Positions 17,212 through 26,199 of a stretch of 64,000 bases of DNA are shown here, piece after piece. The position numbers and the translations under genes are program-made. How positions within the stretch are numbered: the stretch's first letter is position 1; every line of letters starts with the position of its first letter. The notes beneath the pieces were generated by a model. It was given only the letters and a program-made list of their open reading frames with translations, was not told where the DNA came from and searched no databases. The DNA lies in the NCBI RefSeq assembly GCF_001681715.1, contig NZ_LNWY01000005.1, positions 62,001 to 126,000 on the forward strand. The letters run 5' to 3'. The DNA is from Tritonibacter mobilis. GTDB lineage: Bacteria; Pseudomonadota; Alphaproteobacteria; Rhodobacterales; Rhodobacteraceae.

Positions 17212-18133
17212 GGGCGGCCTCCGCGTGTTCCGCGATGAGGTGGCCGGGGCTCACTTCCTGCAAGGCACGGACAGGATGCGCGCTGAGGTCCCGCACCTGG
17301 CGTGCCTCGGCGGCAAAGCCCGCATCGCTGCCGGTGAGGCGCAGCTCTGGGTCGGGAACCGCCGCGCGCAGCAGTTTCGTATACCCATGTTGCGGCGCGC
17401 CCACGACCTCTGCGGTGGGGCCTTTCTCGACCACCTGACCGCGAAACATCACCGCCGTGTCTTCGGCCAGATACTCCGCCGTGGCGATATCGTGGGTAAT
17501 GTACAGGAGCGACAGCCCGTGTTCGTCCTTCAGGCGCTGCATCAGCCCGAGGATGGATTTGCGGATCGACACATCCAGCATCGAGGTCGGCTCATCCGCC
17601 ACGATCAGACGCGCCTTGACCGCCAATGCGCGGGCGAAATTCACCCGCTGGCGCTGCCCGCCCGACAGTTCATGCGGGAACTTTGCGGGTGTCGAAGTCG
17701 GGTCCAGCTCCACATCCTCAAGGATCATGCGCAGGGCCGTTTCGGGATCGGCCTCTGGCTGGTGCAGCGACAGCGCGCGCAGCAGGTGATGGCGGATCGT
17801 ATGCGCGGGGTTAAGCGCCGAAAACGGATCCTGAAACACCATCTGCACCGCTTGCCGATAGCGCATCTGGTCGGCGCGTGTGGTCAGCTCTGCGATGTCT
17901 TGGCCCTCAAACAGGATGCGGCCCGAGGTCGGCGTGTGATGCCCCACAATCATCCGGCCCACCGTGCTTTTGCCAGAGCCGCTCTCTCCCACCAGCGCCA
18001 GCGCACGGCCCGGCATCAGATCAAGCGAGACATTGCGCAGCGCATGCACCTTGGTTGCGCGCCCGAAGGCGGGGCGCAAGGTGAAGGTCTTGCTGAGGTT
18101 ATCAAGGCTGAGGATCGGGGTTTCAGACAGCAT
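17204..18133 (-). CDS. oligosaccharide/peptide-type ABC transporter ATPase (DppF-like)
   Basis: A 309-residue ABC ATPase. Walker A is GESGSGKSTVGRMI, the signature is ELSGGQRQRVNFARAL and Walker B is LIVADEPTSMLDVS. The start MLSETPILSLDNLSKTFTL at 18133 has AAAGGAG upstream; the longer start at 18160 would lie inside the previous gene. With the DppD-like ATPase it powers the importer. The binding protein suggests the cargo is chitobiose rather than peptide. Confidence 0.92.
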   Translation of the reverse strand: MLSETPILSLDNLSKTFTLRPAFGRATKVHALRNVSLDLMPGRALALVGESGSGKSTVGRMIVGHHTPTSGRILFEGQDIAELTTRADQMRYRQAVQMVFQDPFSALNPAHTIRHHLLRALSLHQPEADPETALRMILEDVELDPTSTPAKFPHELSGGQRQRVNFARALAVKARLIVADEPTSMLDVSIRKSILGLMQRLKDEHGLSLLYITHDIATAEYLAEDTAVMFRGQVVEKGPTAEVVGAPQHGYTKLLRAAVPDPELRLTGSDAGFAAEARQVRDLSAHPVRALQEVSPGHLIAEHAEAAHA

Positions 18134-18935
18134 GACGCGCTCCTTTCGGGCGTTTGGCAAGGATCGGCATCGCCTCCCACAGGCTGCGGGTGTAGTCGTG
18201 GCTTGGGCTGGTCACGATCTGCGCGGCAGTGCCGATTTCGACAATCTCGCCCGCGCGCATGATGCCGATGCGGTCCGAGATCTGCGCCATCAGGGCGATG
18301 TCGTGGGTGATGAACAGAACAGAAAACCCCAATTCGTCCTTCAGCCGCAGCACCTCTTGCAGGATTTCGCGCTGCACCACCACATCGAGCGCGGTGGTTG
18401 GCTCATCCATGATGATGAGTTTGGGTTGCAAGGTGAGCGCAAGGGCAAGCGCCACCCGCTGCCGCATCCCCCCCGACAGCTGATGCGGGTGCGAATGCAT
18501 ACGATCCGCCGGGATGCCGACCATCTCCAGCATATGGGCGGTGCGATCCTGTGCCTCCGCCTTGGTGATCGGACCGTGCGCGCGCAGCATGTCGTAGAAC
18601 TGGCGAAAGATCGTCATCACCGGGCTGAGCGAGTTCATCGCACTTTGGAACACCATGGAGACTTCGGACCAGCGCCACGCACGCAAATCCTTGTCGGAGA
18701 ACGACAAGACATCGCGCCCTTCAAACAGGATGCGTCCGCGACGCACCAATGCCGGAGGTTTGTGCAAACGCATCAGGGCATAGGCCACCGTGCTCTTGCC
18801 GCAGCCGGACTCGCCCGCCAGACCGAGGATCTCATTGGGTTGGATCTCAAACGAAATGTCCCGAACAGCGGTGAAGGGTTCGCCTGCGGTCAGGTAATCG
18901 ACCCGCAAGCCTTCGACAGAGAGAAGCGCGCTCAT
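18123..18935 (-). CDS. oligosaccharide/peptide-type ABC transporter ATPase (DppD-like)
   Basis: A 270-residue ABC ATPase with Walker A GESGCGKSTVAYAL, signature QLSGGMRQRVALALAL and Walker B LIIMDEPTTALDVV. The correct start is MSALLSVEGLRVDYLTAG at 18935, where ATGA overlaps the stop of the permease gene. The frame stays open to 19430, but that part is a shadow of the permease. It pairs with the DppF-like ATPase. Confidence 0.92.
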   Translation of the reverse strand: MSALLSVEGLRVDYLTAGEPFTAVRDISFEIQPNEILGLAGESGCGKSTVAYALMRLHKPPALVRRGRILFEGRDVLSFSDKDLRAWRWSEVSMVFQSAMNSLSPVMTIFRQFYDMLRAHGPITKAEAQDRTAHMLEMVGIPADRMHSHPHQLSGGMRQRVALALALTLQPKLIIMDEPTTALDVVVQREILQEVLRLKDELGFSVLFITHDIALMAQISDRIGIMRAGEIVEIGTAAQIVTSPSHDYTRSLWEAMPILAKRPKGARHAV

Positions 18936-19840
18936 TGGCTGGCCTCCTGCATGCGTTGGCGCAACAGGCGCTTTTCGATCCGGAGCGCCTTGGCGACATT
19001 GCCAAGGGTGCGCATCCGGGGGTTTGCGATCTCGTCCACGCCGAAGTTCATCAGCGACAGGCCCACGCCGATCAGGACGATGGCGGCACAGGGGGCCAGA
19101 ACCTCCCACCAGGCACCCACCATGATCGCCGATGCGGTCTGCGCATTGTAAAGCATGGTGCCCCACGACAGCGCCAAGGGGCTGCCAAGGCCGAGGAATT
19201 CCAGCGTCGCCTCGGTGATGATGGTGAAGATGACAGAGCCGATAAAGTTGAAGCCGATGATCGACAGAAGGTTCGGCAGCATCTCCACAAGGATCATCCG
19301 CCATGTGGGCTCGCCAATCATCGCAGAGGCCTGAATAAAATCGCGGGTTTTCAGCGACATCGCCTGCGCACGGGTGACGCGCGCACCCCAGGCCCAAGAG
19401 GTCAGGCCAATAATCAGCGCGATCGCCCAAGGCCCGACCTGACCGAGGAAAGCGGCCAGAACCAGCAGAAGCGGCAGTTGCGGCAGCACCAGCACCACAT
19501 TGGTGAGGAAGTTCAGCACATCATCCACTATACCGCCGAAATAGGCGGCGGTGATGCCGATGAAGGTGCCGATAGCGGTCACGATCAGCCCGGCAACAAT
19601 CCCCACCATCAAGGAGGTGCGGGTGCCCCAGATCAACTGGCTGAACACATCGCGCCCCATGCGGGTGGTGCCCAGCCAATGCTCCACCGAGGGGGCCTGA
19701 TGCGGACGACCCACGCGGGCGATGGGGTCGAAAGGGGCAAGCAAAGGCGCAGCCAATGCAATCGCCACATAGGCCAGCACGATAGCAAGCCCGATGGCCG
19801 CCTTGCGGTTGCGCAGGAAGGTACGGAGGAGATCTGACAT
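18932..19840 (-). CDS. ABC transporter permease (DppC-like)
   Basis: A 302-residue inner-membrane protein with about six membrane segments. The N-terminus LLRTFLRNRKAAIGLAIVLA is of DppC/OppC type, with GTTRMGRDVFSQLIWGTRTS and an EAA-like loop around WGARVTRAQAMSLKTRDFI. It overlaps the DppD-like gene by 4 bp and the DppB-like gene by 1 bp, indicating tight coupling within the importer operon. Confidence 0.92.
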   Translation of the reverse strand: MSDLLRTFLRNRKAAIGLAIVLAYVAIALAAPLLAPFDPIARVGRPHQAPSVEHWLGTTRMGRDVFSQLIWGTRTSLMVGIVAGLIVTAIGTFIGITAAYFGGIVDDVLNFLTNVVLVLPQLPLLLVLAAFLGQVGPWAIALIIGLTSWAWGARVTRAQAMSLKTRDFIQASAMIGEPTWRMILVEMLPNLLSIIGFNFIGSVIFTIITEATLEFLGLGSPLALSWGTMLYNAQTASAIMVGAWWEVLAPCAAIVLIGVGLSLMNFGVDEIANPRMRTLGNVAKALRIEKRLLRQRMQEASQ

Positions 19841-20817
19841 CAGGCCCTCTTCAGTCTGGGGTCAAGGAAGACATAGGCCAGATCCACCGCGAGGTTCGCG
19901 AGCAGCATGGCGAGTGTCATGATGAGGAGCTGGCCCTGGATCAGCGGGAAGTCCCGCCCGACGATGCCGAGGTACAAAAGGTTGCCCACACCGGGATAGT
20001 TGAACACCACCTCGGTAATAAGAGAGCCACCAAACAGCGCCCCGAAACTGAGCGCCAGCGCGGTGACGGAGGGCAGCAGCGCGTTGCGGGCGGCATAGGC
20101 ATAGCGCACGCGGGCATCGCTCAGCCCCTTGGCTTCGGCCATGGCGAGGTAGTCCTCTCCCAGCTGCCCAATCATGTTGTTGCGCATGGTAATGAGGTAG
20201 CCGCCGATCAGCACCACGCTCAGCGTCACCACCGGCAAAAAGCCGTGATAGGCCACGGAAGAGATGAATTCCCAGCTCCACGCCGGGTCCAGCTTGGGAT
20301 CAAAGGCATAGGAGGTCGGGAAAAAACGGTTGCGCACCGCAAGGAAATACAGCCCGCAAAGCGCCACCACGACAGCGGGCACCGATTGCAGCGCCAATGC
20401 GGTGGGCGAGGCGATCACATCCGTAAGCTGCCCGCGCCGCCATGCCGCAAGCACACCAAGAAGCGTGCCGATGGAAAAGGAAATCAACAGGGCCGAGCCG
20501 GTCAGGAACAAGGTCCACGGCAGCGCCTGTGTCAGCACATCGGCAACCGGCATCGGGTAGAACTTGATCGACAGCCCAAAGTCCCAGGTAAAGATCGAGC
20601 CGAGATAGGCGAAATACTGTTCATGCAGCGGCGCGTCGATGAACCCAAAGGTGGCCATCAGCGCCTCGCGCGCTTCGGGTGCGATCATGCCACCGGAGTT
20701 CGCCAGCATGATATCCGCCGGGTTGCCGGGCAACAGGCGCGGGATCATGAAGTTGAAGGTCGCGGCCACCAAAAAGGCAACGGCATAAAAGCCGAGCCGC
20801 TTCAAAAGAAAACGCAT
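19840..20817 (-). CDS. ABC transporter permease (DppB-like)
   Basis: A 325-residue inner-membrane protein: LLKRLGFYAVAFLVAATFNFMIPRLLPGNP is the usual DppB/OppB beginning, with about six membrane segments and an EAA loop around MAEAKGLSDARVRYAYAARNALLPSV. An ATG at 20817 is chosen; a GTG immediately before it at 20820 is possible. No good ribosome-binding site is visible. A hairpin lies between it and the binding-protein gene. Confidence 0.9.
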   Translation of the reverse strand: MRFLLKRLGFYAVAFLVAATFNFMIPRLLPGNPADIMLANSGGMIAPEAREALMATFGFIDAPLHEQYFAYLGSIFTWDFGLSIKFYPMPVADVLTQALPWTLFLTGSALLISFSIGTLLGVLAAWRRGQLTDVIASPTALALQSVPAVVVALCGLYFLAVRNRFFPTSYAFDPKLDPAWSWEFISSVAYHGFLPVVTLSVVLIGGYLITMRNNMIGQLGEDYLAMAEAKGLSDARVRYAYAARNALLPSVTALALSFGALFGGSLITEVVFNYPGVGNLLYLGIVGRDFPLIQGQLLIMTLAMLLANLAVDLAYVFLDPRLKRA

Positions 20818-20860
20818 CACGTCAAACCATCTGTCGGGAGGGGGAGTGTGGCGCCAAAAG

Positions 20861-20889
20861 CGGGACCACTCATCAGACGAGCGGTCCCG
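20861..20889 (-). other. intercistronic hairpin between the binding-protein and permease genes
   Basis: CGGGACC (20861-20867) pairs with GGTCCCG (20883-20889), and inside them CTC pairs with GAG, giving a stem of about ten pairs with one mismatch. It sits 16 bases after the binding-protein stop with no U-run. It is probably an mRNA 3-prime stabiliser or partial terminator, as is common after abundant binding-protein genes. Confidence 0.55.
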
Positions 20890-20904
20890 AAGGTCGGGGA
20901 GGAA

Positions 20905-22560
20905 TTATTCGACCGGGCGCAGGTTCAGGAGGTGGATCAGACGGGCCGGATTGGTCTTGTGAACCACCGGGTTGGCCACCGGGTTGTCGGCATTAAAGAA
21001 GCCTTCAAAACGCTTGGTGTTGTACTGATACCAACGCGGATTGTTGAACACATAGGCCAGCGGCATGTCTTCACCGACGATCTTTTGCACATCGGCGATG
21101 ATCGCCATTTGCTTGTCGGTATCGCTGGTCTGGGTGAAGGCATCCAGCAGGCCGCTCAGCTCTTTATTGTAGTAGCGCGAGGCGGCAAAGCGCGATTTGG
21201 CCTGATTGATCTCATGCAACGAGTCCAGATACTGGTTGAAGGGGGTCGCACCGACACGAACGGAATTGATCGCCATGTCGTAGTCGCCCTTGATCAGCTT
21301 TTCGGTCCAGATCGCAGACTCGGGGGTTGAGACATTGGCCTTGATGCCGGCAGCATTCAGACCTTCAACCGCAATCTGGCTGCTGTTGACCCAGTCAGTC
21401 CAGCCATTGGGCACGATGACCTCAAGATCGATCTGTTCGCCATTCGGGGTCTCGACAAAACCGTCACCATCGACATCCTTGAACCCGGCTTCGGCCAGCT
21501 GCACCTTGGCCCCGTCGATATCGTACTGGGTAAACGCACCGAACTTGTCGTCCACCTCGGGGTTGTTCCACGCGTGATAGGCGCGGCCCAGTCCGGACGG
21601 ATACTGGTTGATCGTCGGGTAGCCATAACCTGCGATTTCAACCATCGCCTCACGATCAAACGCCATCGACACCGCACGGCGGAAGGCAACATCGTTGATC
21701 GCTTCTTTGTCGCCGGCCTCTTTGGCCTCAAAGTTCATGTAGAACGCCACGAGAGAACCTGCGGGCAGCCAGTAGCTGTGATGCTCCGGGTCCTTGGCAA
21801 CATAGGTGTTCTCGATATCAGGCAGGAAAGACCCCATCCAGTCCAGCTCGCCATTGGCGGCGGCTGCCAGCGCCTGATCGTTGTTGGCGATCTGCGGGAA
21901 CCGCATGCAGTCGACCTTGAGGCTCTCAGCGTCCCAATAGTTGTCATTGCGGCACTGGATGTATTCCTGCGGCGTGAAGCGACGGATTTCCGTAAGCGGA
22001 CCAGAGCCAACCGGATCAGGGTTGGTAAAGGTAACGGGGTCTGCAACTTCGCTCCAGATGTGTTCCGGCACGATCGGCACGCGCACGATCTGATACATCG
22101 CCTGACTGGAGGGGGTGGAGAGGTTGAATTGAACCGTCATCTCGTCGATTTTTTCGACGCCAGAGAGCATCTGCGCCATGCCCACGCTATCGAGCGCCGG
22201 ATCGCTCAGCGCCAGATCGAAAGATTTGACCACGTCATCGGCGGTGAATGCTTCGCCATCGGACCACTGGACGCCCTCACGCAGCGTCACGGTGATGGTG
22301 CTGAGATCCTCGGAATATTCAAATGCGGTCGCCAGACGGTAAATCGGCTTGCCGCCATCCAGCGCGTTAAAAATAATCAGCGGCTCGTACATGAAGTGCA
22401 TGACCGAGGGCGCGGCGGTGGTCTGGTTGAACGGGTTGAAGTTCTCCACCCATGCGGTGACCTGTTCCGGCAGCGCACTCAGCACGGTTTCCTCTGCCTG
22501 AGCAGCGGTGGTCCAGAGCGCAACCGAGGCCAGCAGCCCGGCGGTAGCAGTGAATTTCAT
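20905..22560 (-). CDS. chitobiose/chitooligosaccharide-binding protein (solute-binding family 5)
   Basis: A 551-residue periplasmic binding protein of the DppA/OppA class, with signal peptide MKFTATAGLLASVALWTTAA and cleavage near AQA-EE. It closely resembles, as I remember it, the Vibrio chitin-oligosaccharide-binding protein (CBP): EYIQCRNDNYWDAESLKVDC, RFPQIANNDQ, AGFKDVDGDGFVETP and PNGWTDW. In Vibrio that protein feeds the (GlcNAc)2 ABC importer and also holds the ChiS kinase inactive. Here it heads a Dpp-type operon ending in a hexosaminidase and is divergent from a ChiS-like kinase. Cellobiose binding is the main alternative, but the hexosaminidase argues for chitobiose. Confidence 0.88.
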   Translation of the reverse strand: MKFTATAGLLASVALWTTAAQAEETVLSALPEQVTAWVENFNPFNQTTAAPSVMHFMYEPLIIFNALDGGKPIYRLATAFEYSEDLSTITVTLREGVQWSDGEAFTADDVVKSFDLALSDPALDSVGMAQMLSGVEKIDEMTVQFNLSTPSSQAMYQIVRVPIVPEHIWSEVADPVTFTNPDPVGSGPLTEIRRFTPQEYIQCRNDNYWDAESLKVDCMRFPQIANNDQALAAAANGELDWMGSFLPDIENTYVAKDPEHHSYWLPAGSLVAFYMNFEAKEAGDKEAINDVAFRRAVSMAFDREAMVEIAGYGYPTINQYPSGLGRAYHAWNNPEVDDKFGAFTQYDIDGAKVQLAEAGFKDVDGDGFVETPNGEQIDLEVIVPNGWTDWVNSSQIAVEGLNAAGIKANVSTPESAIWTEKLIKGDYDMAINSVRVGATPFNQYLDSLHEINQAKSRFAASRYYNKELSGLLDAFTQTSDTDKQMAIIADVQKIVGEDMPLAYVFNNPRWYQYNTKRFEGFFNADNPVANPVVHKTNPARLIHLLNLRPVE

Positions 22561-22914
22561 TTTCTATCTCCCTGTGATGACGGGTTTGCCCCGCCTCGTG
22601 TTCATCCGCCTGATCCCGCCTTGCGACAGGTGGCCCATGTTACAATCCATGGTAGCATTCAGTCTCCTCACCAAACGCCGGGGATGTCCCACAATGAAGT
22701 CCGCGCTGCGCCTCCAATGGTACCCGAAAAATCGGAAATTTCGTCAAAACGCCGCGCGCGCCGTTTTGACGTATCGTAATAATTTAAATATTCCAATTCG
22801 TTAGAGATATTATTCTCGGGTCGGCATTTATTGTGAATACCGCCTGTGCTCTTGCGTCAATTATGGCTAGGCCGCAGGATCACGCATAACACAACCAGAA
22901 AAACCGGAGCCACC
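22561..22914. promoter_or_regulatory. divergent promoter region of the chitobiose operon and ChiS-like kinase
   Basis: A 354-base gap with no credible gene. The half nearer the binding-protein gene is GC-rich and featureless. At 22742-22771 lies a long palindrome, followed by an AT-rich block at about 22772-22800 (TAATAATTTAAATATT) that could hold the kinase promoter. A GTG with a weak ribosome-binding site at 22846 is a possible upstream start of the kinase. Confidence 0.6.
22742..22771. promoter_or_regulatory. 30-bp palindrome, candidate operator of the chitobiose regulon
   Basis: CGTCAAAACG at 22742-22751 and its exact inverse CGTTTTGACG at 22762-22771 are separated by a 10-base spacer of C and G only. 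Each arm carries a TTGACG-like hexamer pointing outward, so the element could overlap the -35 regions of both divergent promoters. A hairpin or a protein operator are both possible. Confidence 0.5.
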
Positions 22915-25900
22915 GTGCCGCTACAGGGAATCCGCGCGCGCCTGCTGTTTACCTTTCTTCTTGCGTCGGTTCTGCCACTGGCGCTGGGCGGTATGGTGTT
23001 CTATCGGCTGGTCAATCAGACCATCGCTACCGAGACCTTTCAGAAGGTGGCTTTTGTGCGCGATGCCAAGGCCAGCGAAATCACGCAATATATGACCTAT
23101 GCCCGCAGGCAGGCCGAAAACCTCGCCCAGTCTGCCAATGTGCGCTACTCCGTGGGGGAGTTTTATGGCTTTAGCCATGCGCTGCGGCAGATGGACGGTA
23201 CCCCCGAGGAAGCGGGCGCCAAGCTGCGCAATATTTTCGATATTGATGGCCCTGCGGCGCCCCCGTCCGGTATTGGCAGTGAGGATCGGCTGCTGCGCGA
23301 GGCGCTGGAGTATTCCAATACCCATCGCCGCTTTCACGCGGGGTTTCTCGACTTTTTGAACGAGGCGGAATTCGACAATCTCTATCTCGCGGATCGTCAC
23401 GGTCAGGTGGTCTATTCGGTGCACAAAGATCGCTATCTTGGGCGCATGCTGGACACGGGCACTGTTGGTTTGGGGCAAGCCTATAGCCGCGCGGTCAGCC
23501 AGCCGGGTTATGATCCGGTGTTTCAGGACTACGCATTGGATGCGGTCACCGGGGATCTCGTGGCCTATCTGGCGGTGCCGGTGCGCCTGCATGGCAGCAA
23601 CAAAGGCGCGATGATCCTGCGCATGCCGCCCAACAGCCTGCAACGGCTGATGATCGAAAGCGAAACCGCCCTGACGGTGTTGTCGTCGCAAGGGACGGTC
23701 ATTGCCTCCAGTGGCGGGCCCACGCCCGGTGATATGCCGGATGCGATGACCGGCGCGGATGGGGTCGCCCTGCTGGAGGCAGGTCTCTCGGGTGATCCGT
23801 CCCTGTCTGCCTGGCGGGTGCTGGACCCGCCCTTTCCCGAATGGACGGTCGTCGCCGAGGCGGACAGCGACACGGCTTTTGCCACTAGCCGCCAGCTGCG
23901 CAACGCGCTGTTCCTGATCGGGGCAGTGGCTGTTGCGGGCCTCGGGGTATTGTCCTTTCTGTTTTCCAACGCATTGACCCGCCCGGTCCGGCGCATCTCT
24001 GAGGCCGCCAGCGCGGTCGCCACCGGCAGTCTGAACGAAGCACTCCCCGAATACGACCACCCGGTGGAATACGCGCGCCTTTCGCGCGCGGTGAACCAGA
24101 TGCGACGCGCCTTGCGCGATCAACTCGACATGATCCGCGATAAGAACGCCGAGCTTCAGGAAAACCTGCGCCAGATCGGCGAAAAGAACGCCAAGCTCGA
24201 AGAAGCGGACCGGATGAAGGACCGCTTCCTTGCCAATACCTCGCACGAGCTGCGCACGCCGTTGAACGGGATCATAGGCATTCTGGAAACGCTGGAAGGC
24301 GGCGCCATGGGCGACATGCTGCCCGCACAGGCGAGCCAGCTGCGTCTGATTACCTTCAGCGCGCGGCGCCTGTCGCGGCTGGTGGATGATCTTCTGGATA
24401 TCTACCGCATTCGTGAAGGCCGCATGCGGCTGGATTTGCAGCCCGTGGATGTCGCCCATGCGCTGCGCAACGTGCTGCAGTTGTTGCAGCCGACTTTTCA
24501 GGTGGATCCGGCCAAATTCCACCTCAACCTGCCCGAGGATCTGCCCGCCGTCACTGCGGACCCGGTGCGGTTTGAGCAAATCCTGTTCAACCTGCTGTCA
24601 AATGCGGTGAAATATGGCGGCGGCAGCGAGGTGCATATCACCGCAGAGCGGCGTGCCTCGGGGCAGATGGCACTTGCGATCCGCGATCATGGCCCCGGGA
24701 TTGCTGCCGATAGTATGGAGCGGATCTTTCACCCGCTGGAACAGCTGATGCCCGAAGGGTCGGGTCAGGCCACAGGCACCGGTCTGGGGCTCACGATTGC
24801 GCGCCATCTGGCTGATCTGATGTCGGGCAGCATCGAGGTCTCAAGCACCCCCGGCGAAGGATCGGAATTCCGGGTACTCTTGCCGCAATCCGACCTTCCG
24901 GCGATTGCGCCGCTTGAGGAATGGCTGCCCACGCAACTTGCCCCGGCCCCTATGATGCAGTCCGAGACAGGCAACACCAGCCCGGCCGCACCGGATGGGT
25001 CGCCGATGATCCTCGCCGTGGATGATGAACCGATCAACCTGCAAGTGCTGCAAAATGTGCTGCAACCGCAAGGTTACCGTGTCACCACAGCGCGCAACGG
25101 GACAGAAGCGCTGCGCAATGTTGCGCAGGACCGGCCTGATCTGATCGTGCTGGATGTGATGATGGCGGGTCTCAGCGGGCTTGATGTGGCGCGGGACCTG
25201 CGCCGCCGCCATGGATTGCATGAACTGCCGATCATTCTGCTCACCGCGCGCGGGCGCACCAGCGATATGCTTGCGGGGTTTGAGGCAGGCGCCAATGATT
25301 ATGTGGTGAAACCCTTTGTCAAAGACGAGCTGTTGAGCCGCATTCGCACCCTTCTTGAGGCCAGCCGCGCCCGCAGCCGGGCCGAGGAAAACCGCGAACT
25401 GAAAGAGGAAATCGAGCGCCGTATCCAGATCGAGGACGCCCTGCGCCTGTCGCAGCGCCGGATGACACAATTGCTAGACACGCTGGAGGACGGGCTGATC
25501 TGCATCAATGCCCGCGGTGTGGTCACTTACGTCAATGACGCCGCGCAACAGGTTCTCGACCAGCGCGTGACGGTGAACCGCAGTCGTCTGAAGGAGGTTC
25601 TGCCCCCGGAGGTTCTGGCCCCGCTCGAACAAACAGAAGTCGAGGACGAGCCGATCCACATGGAAATCACCCTGCGTGGGACCTCGCATCAGGTCAGCCT
25701 GTTTGCCATGCTCCCCGAAGCTGGCGGCGGGCGTGCCGTGCTGTTCACACAGGCGCAAACCCCGCGCGCGCAATTCGTGCACTCTCTGCGTGACGTGGTC
25801 GACACTTCGCTGCCTTCCTTGATCACAGAAGATACCACCGAAGAAGCCAGCGCCGCGACCGGTGACAGCTACCGCGAAACCATCGTAGCGCTGATGTCGG

Positions 25901-26196
25901 ACTCGCTGGAGATCTGGAACGCCGCGACCGGCAAGGGCAAGATCGACTTTGCCGAGACCAGTGGCATCTGGCGCGTGAACCTCGACAAGACATCACTGCA
26001 GACCCGCACGCTCGACAAATACCTGCTGATCGAGACCCTGCCCGACAACCCGCGCTGGCGGGACGTGCTGAAAACCGTGAGCTTTGTGCTCTCGCTCAAG
26101 GAACGCGACACCGTGGACGAGGCCCTCGCCCAGCGCTTTGATGCGATGGAAACCCGACTGGAGGAGTTCCGCGCCTTGATCGCCCAGCGCGGCTGA
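22915..26196 (+). CDS. ChiS-like hybrid sensor histidine kinase
   Basis: A membrane hybrid kinase of 1093 residues from a GTG at 22915 that has GGAG six bases upstream; an earlier GTG at 22846 would give 1116. Order: membrane helix at residues 13-35, a periplasmic sensor domain of about 300 residues, a second helix at about 336-357, HAMP, a kinase core with His444 in NTSHELRTPLNGIIG, an ATPase domain (NLLSNAVKYGGG; GTGLGLTIARHL), a receiver domain with Asp747 in LIVLDVMMAGLSG, a coiled coil and PAS-like stretch at about 820-940, and a C-terminal domain at about 985-1093 (SGIWRVNLD; NPRWRDVLKTVSFVL). There is no HPt domain. Size, layout and position beside a CBP-type binding protein match Vibrio ChiS, in which the extra C-terminal domain binds DNA. 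The ChiS identity is an inference. Confidence 0.85.
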   Translation: MPLQGIRARLLFTFLLASVLPLALGGMVFYRLVNQTIATETFQKVAFVRDAKASEITQYMTYARRQAENLAQSANVRYSVGEFYGFSHALRQMDGTPEEAGAKLRNIFDIDGPAAPPSGIGSEDRLLREALEYSNTHRRFHAGFLDFLNEAEFDNLYLADRHGQVVYSVHKDRYLGRMLDTGTVGLGQAYSRAVSQPGYDPVFQDYALDAVTGDLVAYLAVPVRLHGSNKGAMILRMPPNSLQRLMIESETALTVLSSQGTVIASSGGPTPGDMPDAMTGADGVALLEAGLSGDPSLSAWRVLDPPFPEWTVVAEADSDTAFATSRQLRNALFLIGAVAVAGLGVLSFLFSNALTRPVRRISEAASAVATGSLNEALPEYDHPVEYARLSRAVNQMRRALRDQLDMIRDKNAELQENLRQIGEKNAKLEEADRMKDRFLANTSHELRTPLNGIIGILETLEGGAMGDMLPAQASQLRLITFSARRLSRLVDDLLDIYRIREGRMRLDLQPVDVAHALRNVLQLLQPTFQVDPAKFHLNLPEDLPAVTADPVRFEQILFNLLSNAVKYGGGSEVHITAERRASGQMALAIRDHGPGIAADSMERIFHPLEQLMPEGSGQATGTGLGLTIARHLADLMSGSIEVSSTPGEGSEFRVLLPQSDLPAIAPLEEWLPTQLAPAPMMQSETGNTSPAAPDGSPMILAVDDEPINLQVLQNVLQPQGYRVTTARNGTEALRNVAQDRPDLIVLDVMMAGLSGLDVARDLRRRHGLHELPIILLTARGRTSDMLAGFEAGANDYVVKPFVKDELLSRIRTLLEASRARSRAEENRELKEEIERRIQIEDALRLSQRRMTQLLDTLEDGLICINARGVVTYVNDAAQQVLDQRVTVNRSRLKEVLPPEVLAPLEQTEVEDEPIHMEITLRGTSHQVSLFAMLPEAGGGRAVLFTQAQTPRAQFVHSLRDVVDTSLPSLITEDTTEEASAATGDSYRETIVALMSDSLEIWNAATGKGKIDFAETSGIWRVNLDKTSLQTRTLDKYLLIETLPDNPRWRDVLKTVSFVLSLKERDTVDEALAQRFDAMETRLEEFRALIAQRG

Positions 26197-26199
26197 GGC

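Noticed and set aside
18936-19430. N-terminal extension of the DppD-like ATPase
   Set aside because: The extra 165 codons lie in the permease gene in another frame; an ATGA overlap and the normal ATPase start at 18935 are clear.
22921-24579. 552-codon minus-strand frame inside the ChiS-like gene
   Set aside because: Antisense shadow; the plus strand has clear kinase motifs throughout.
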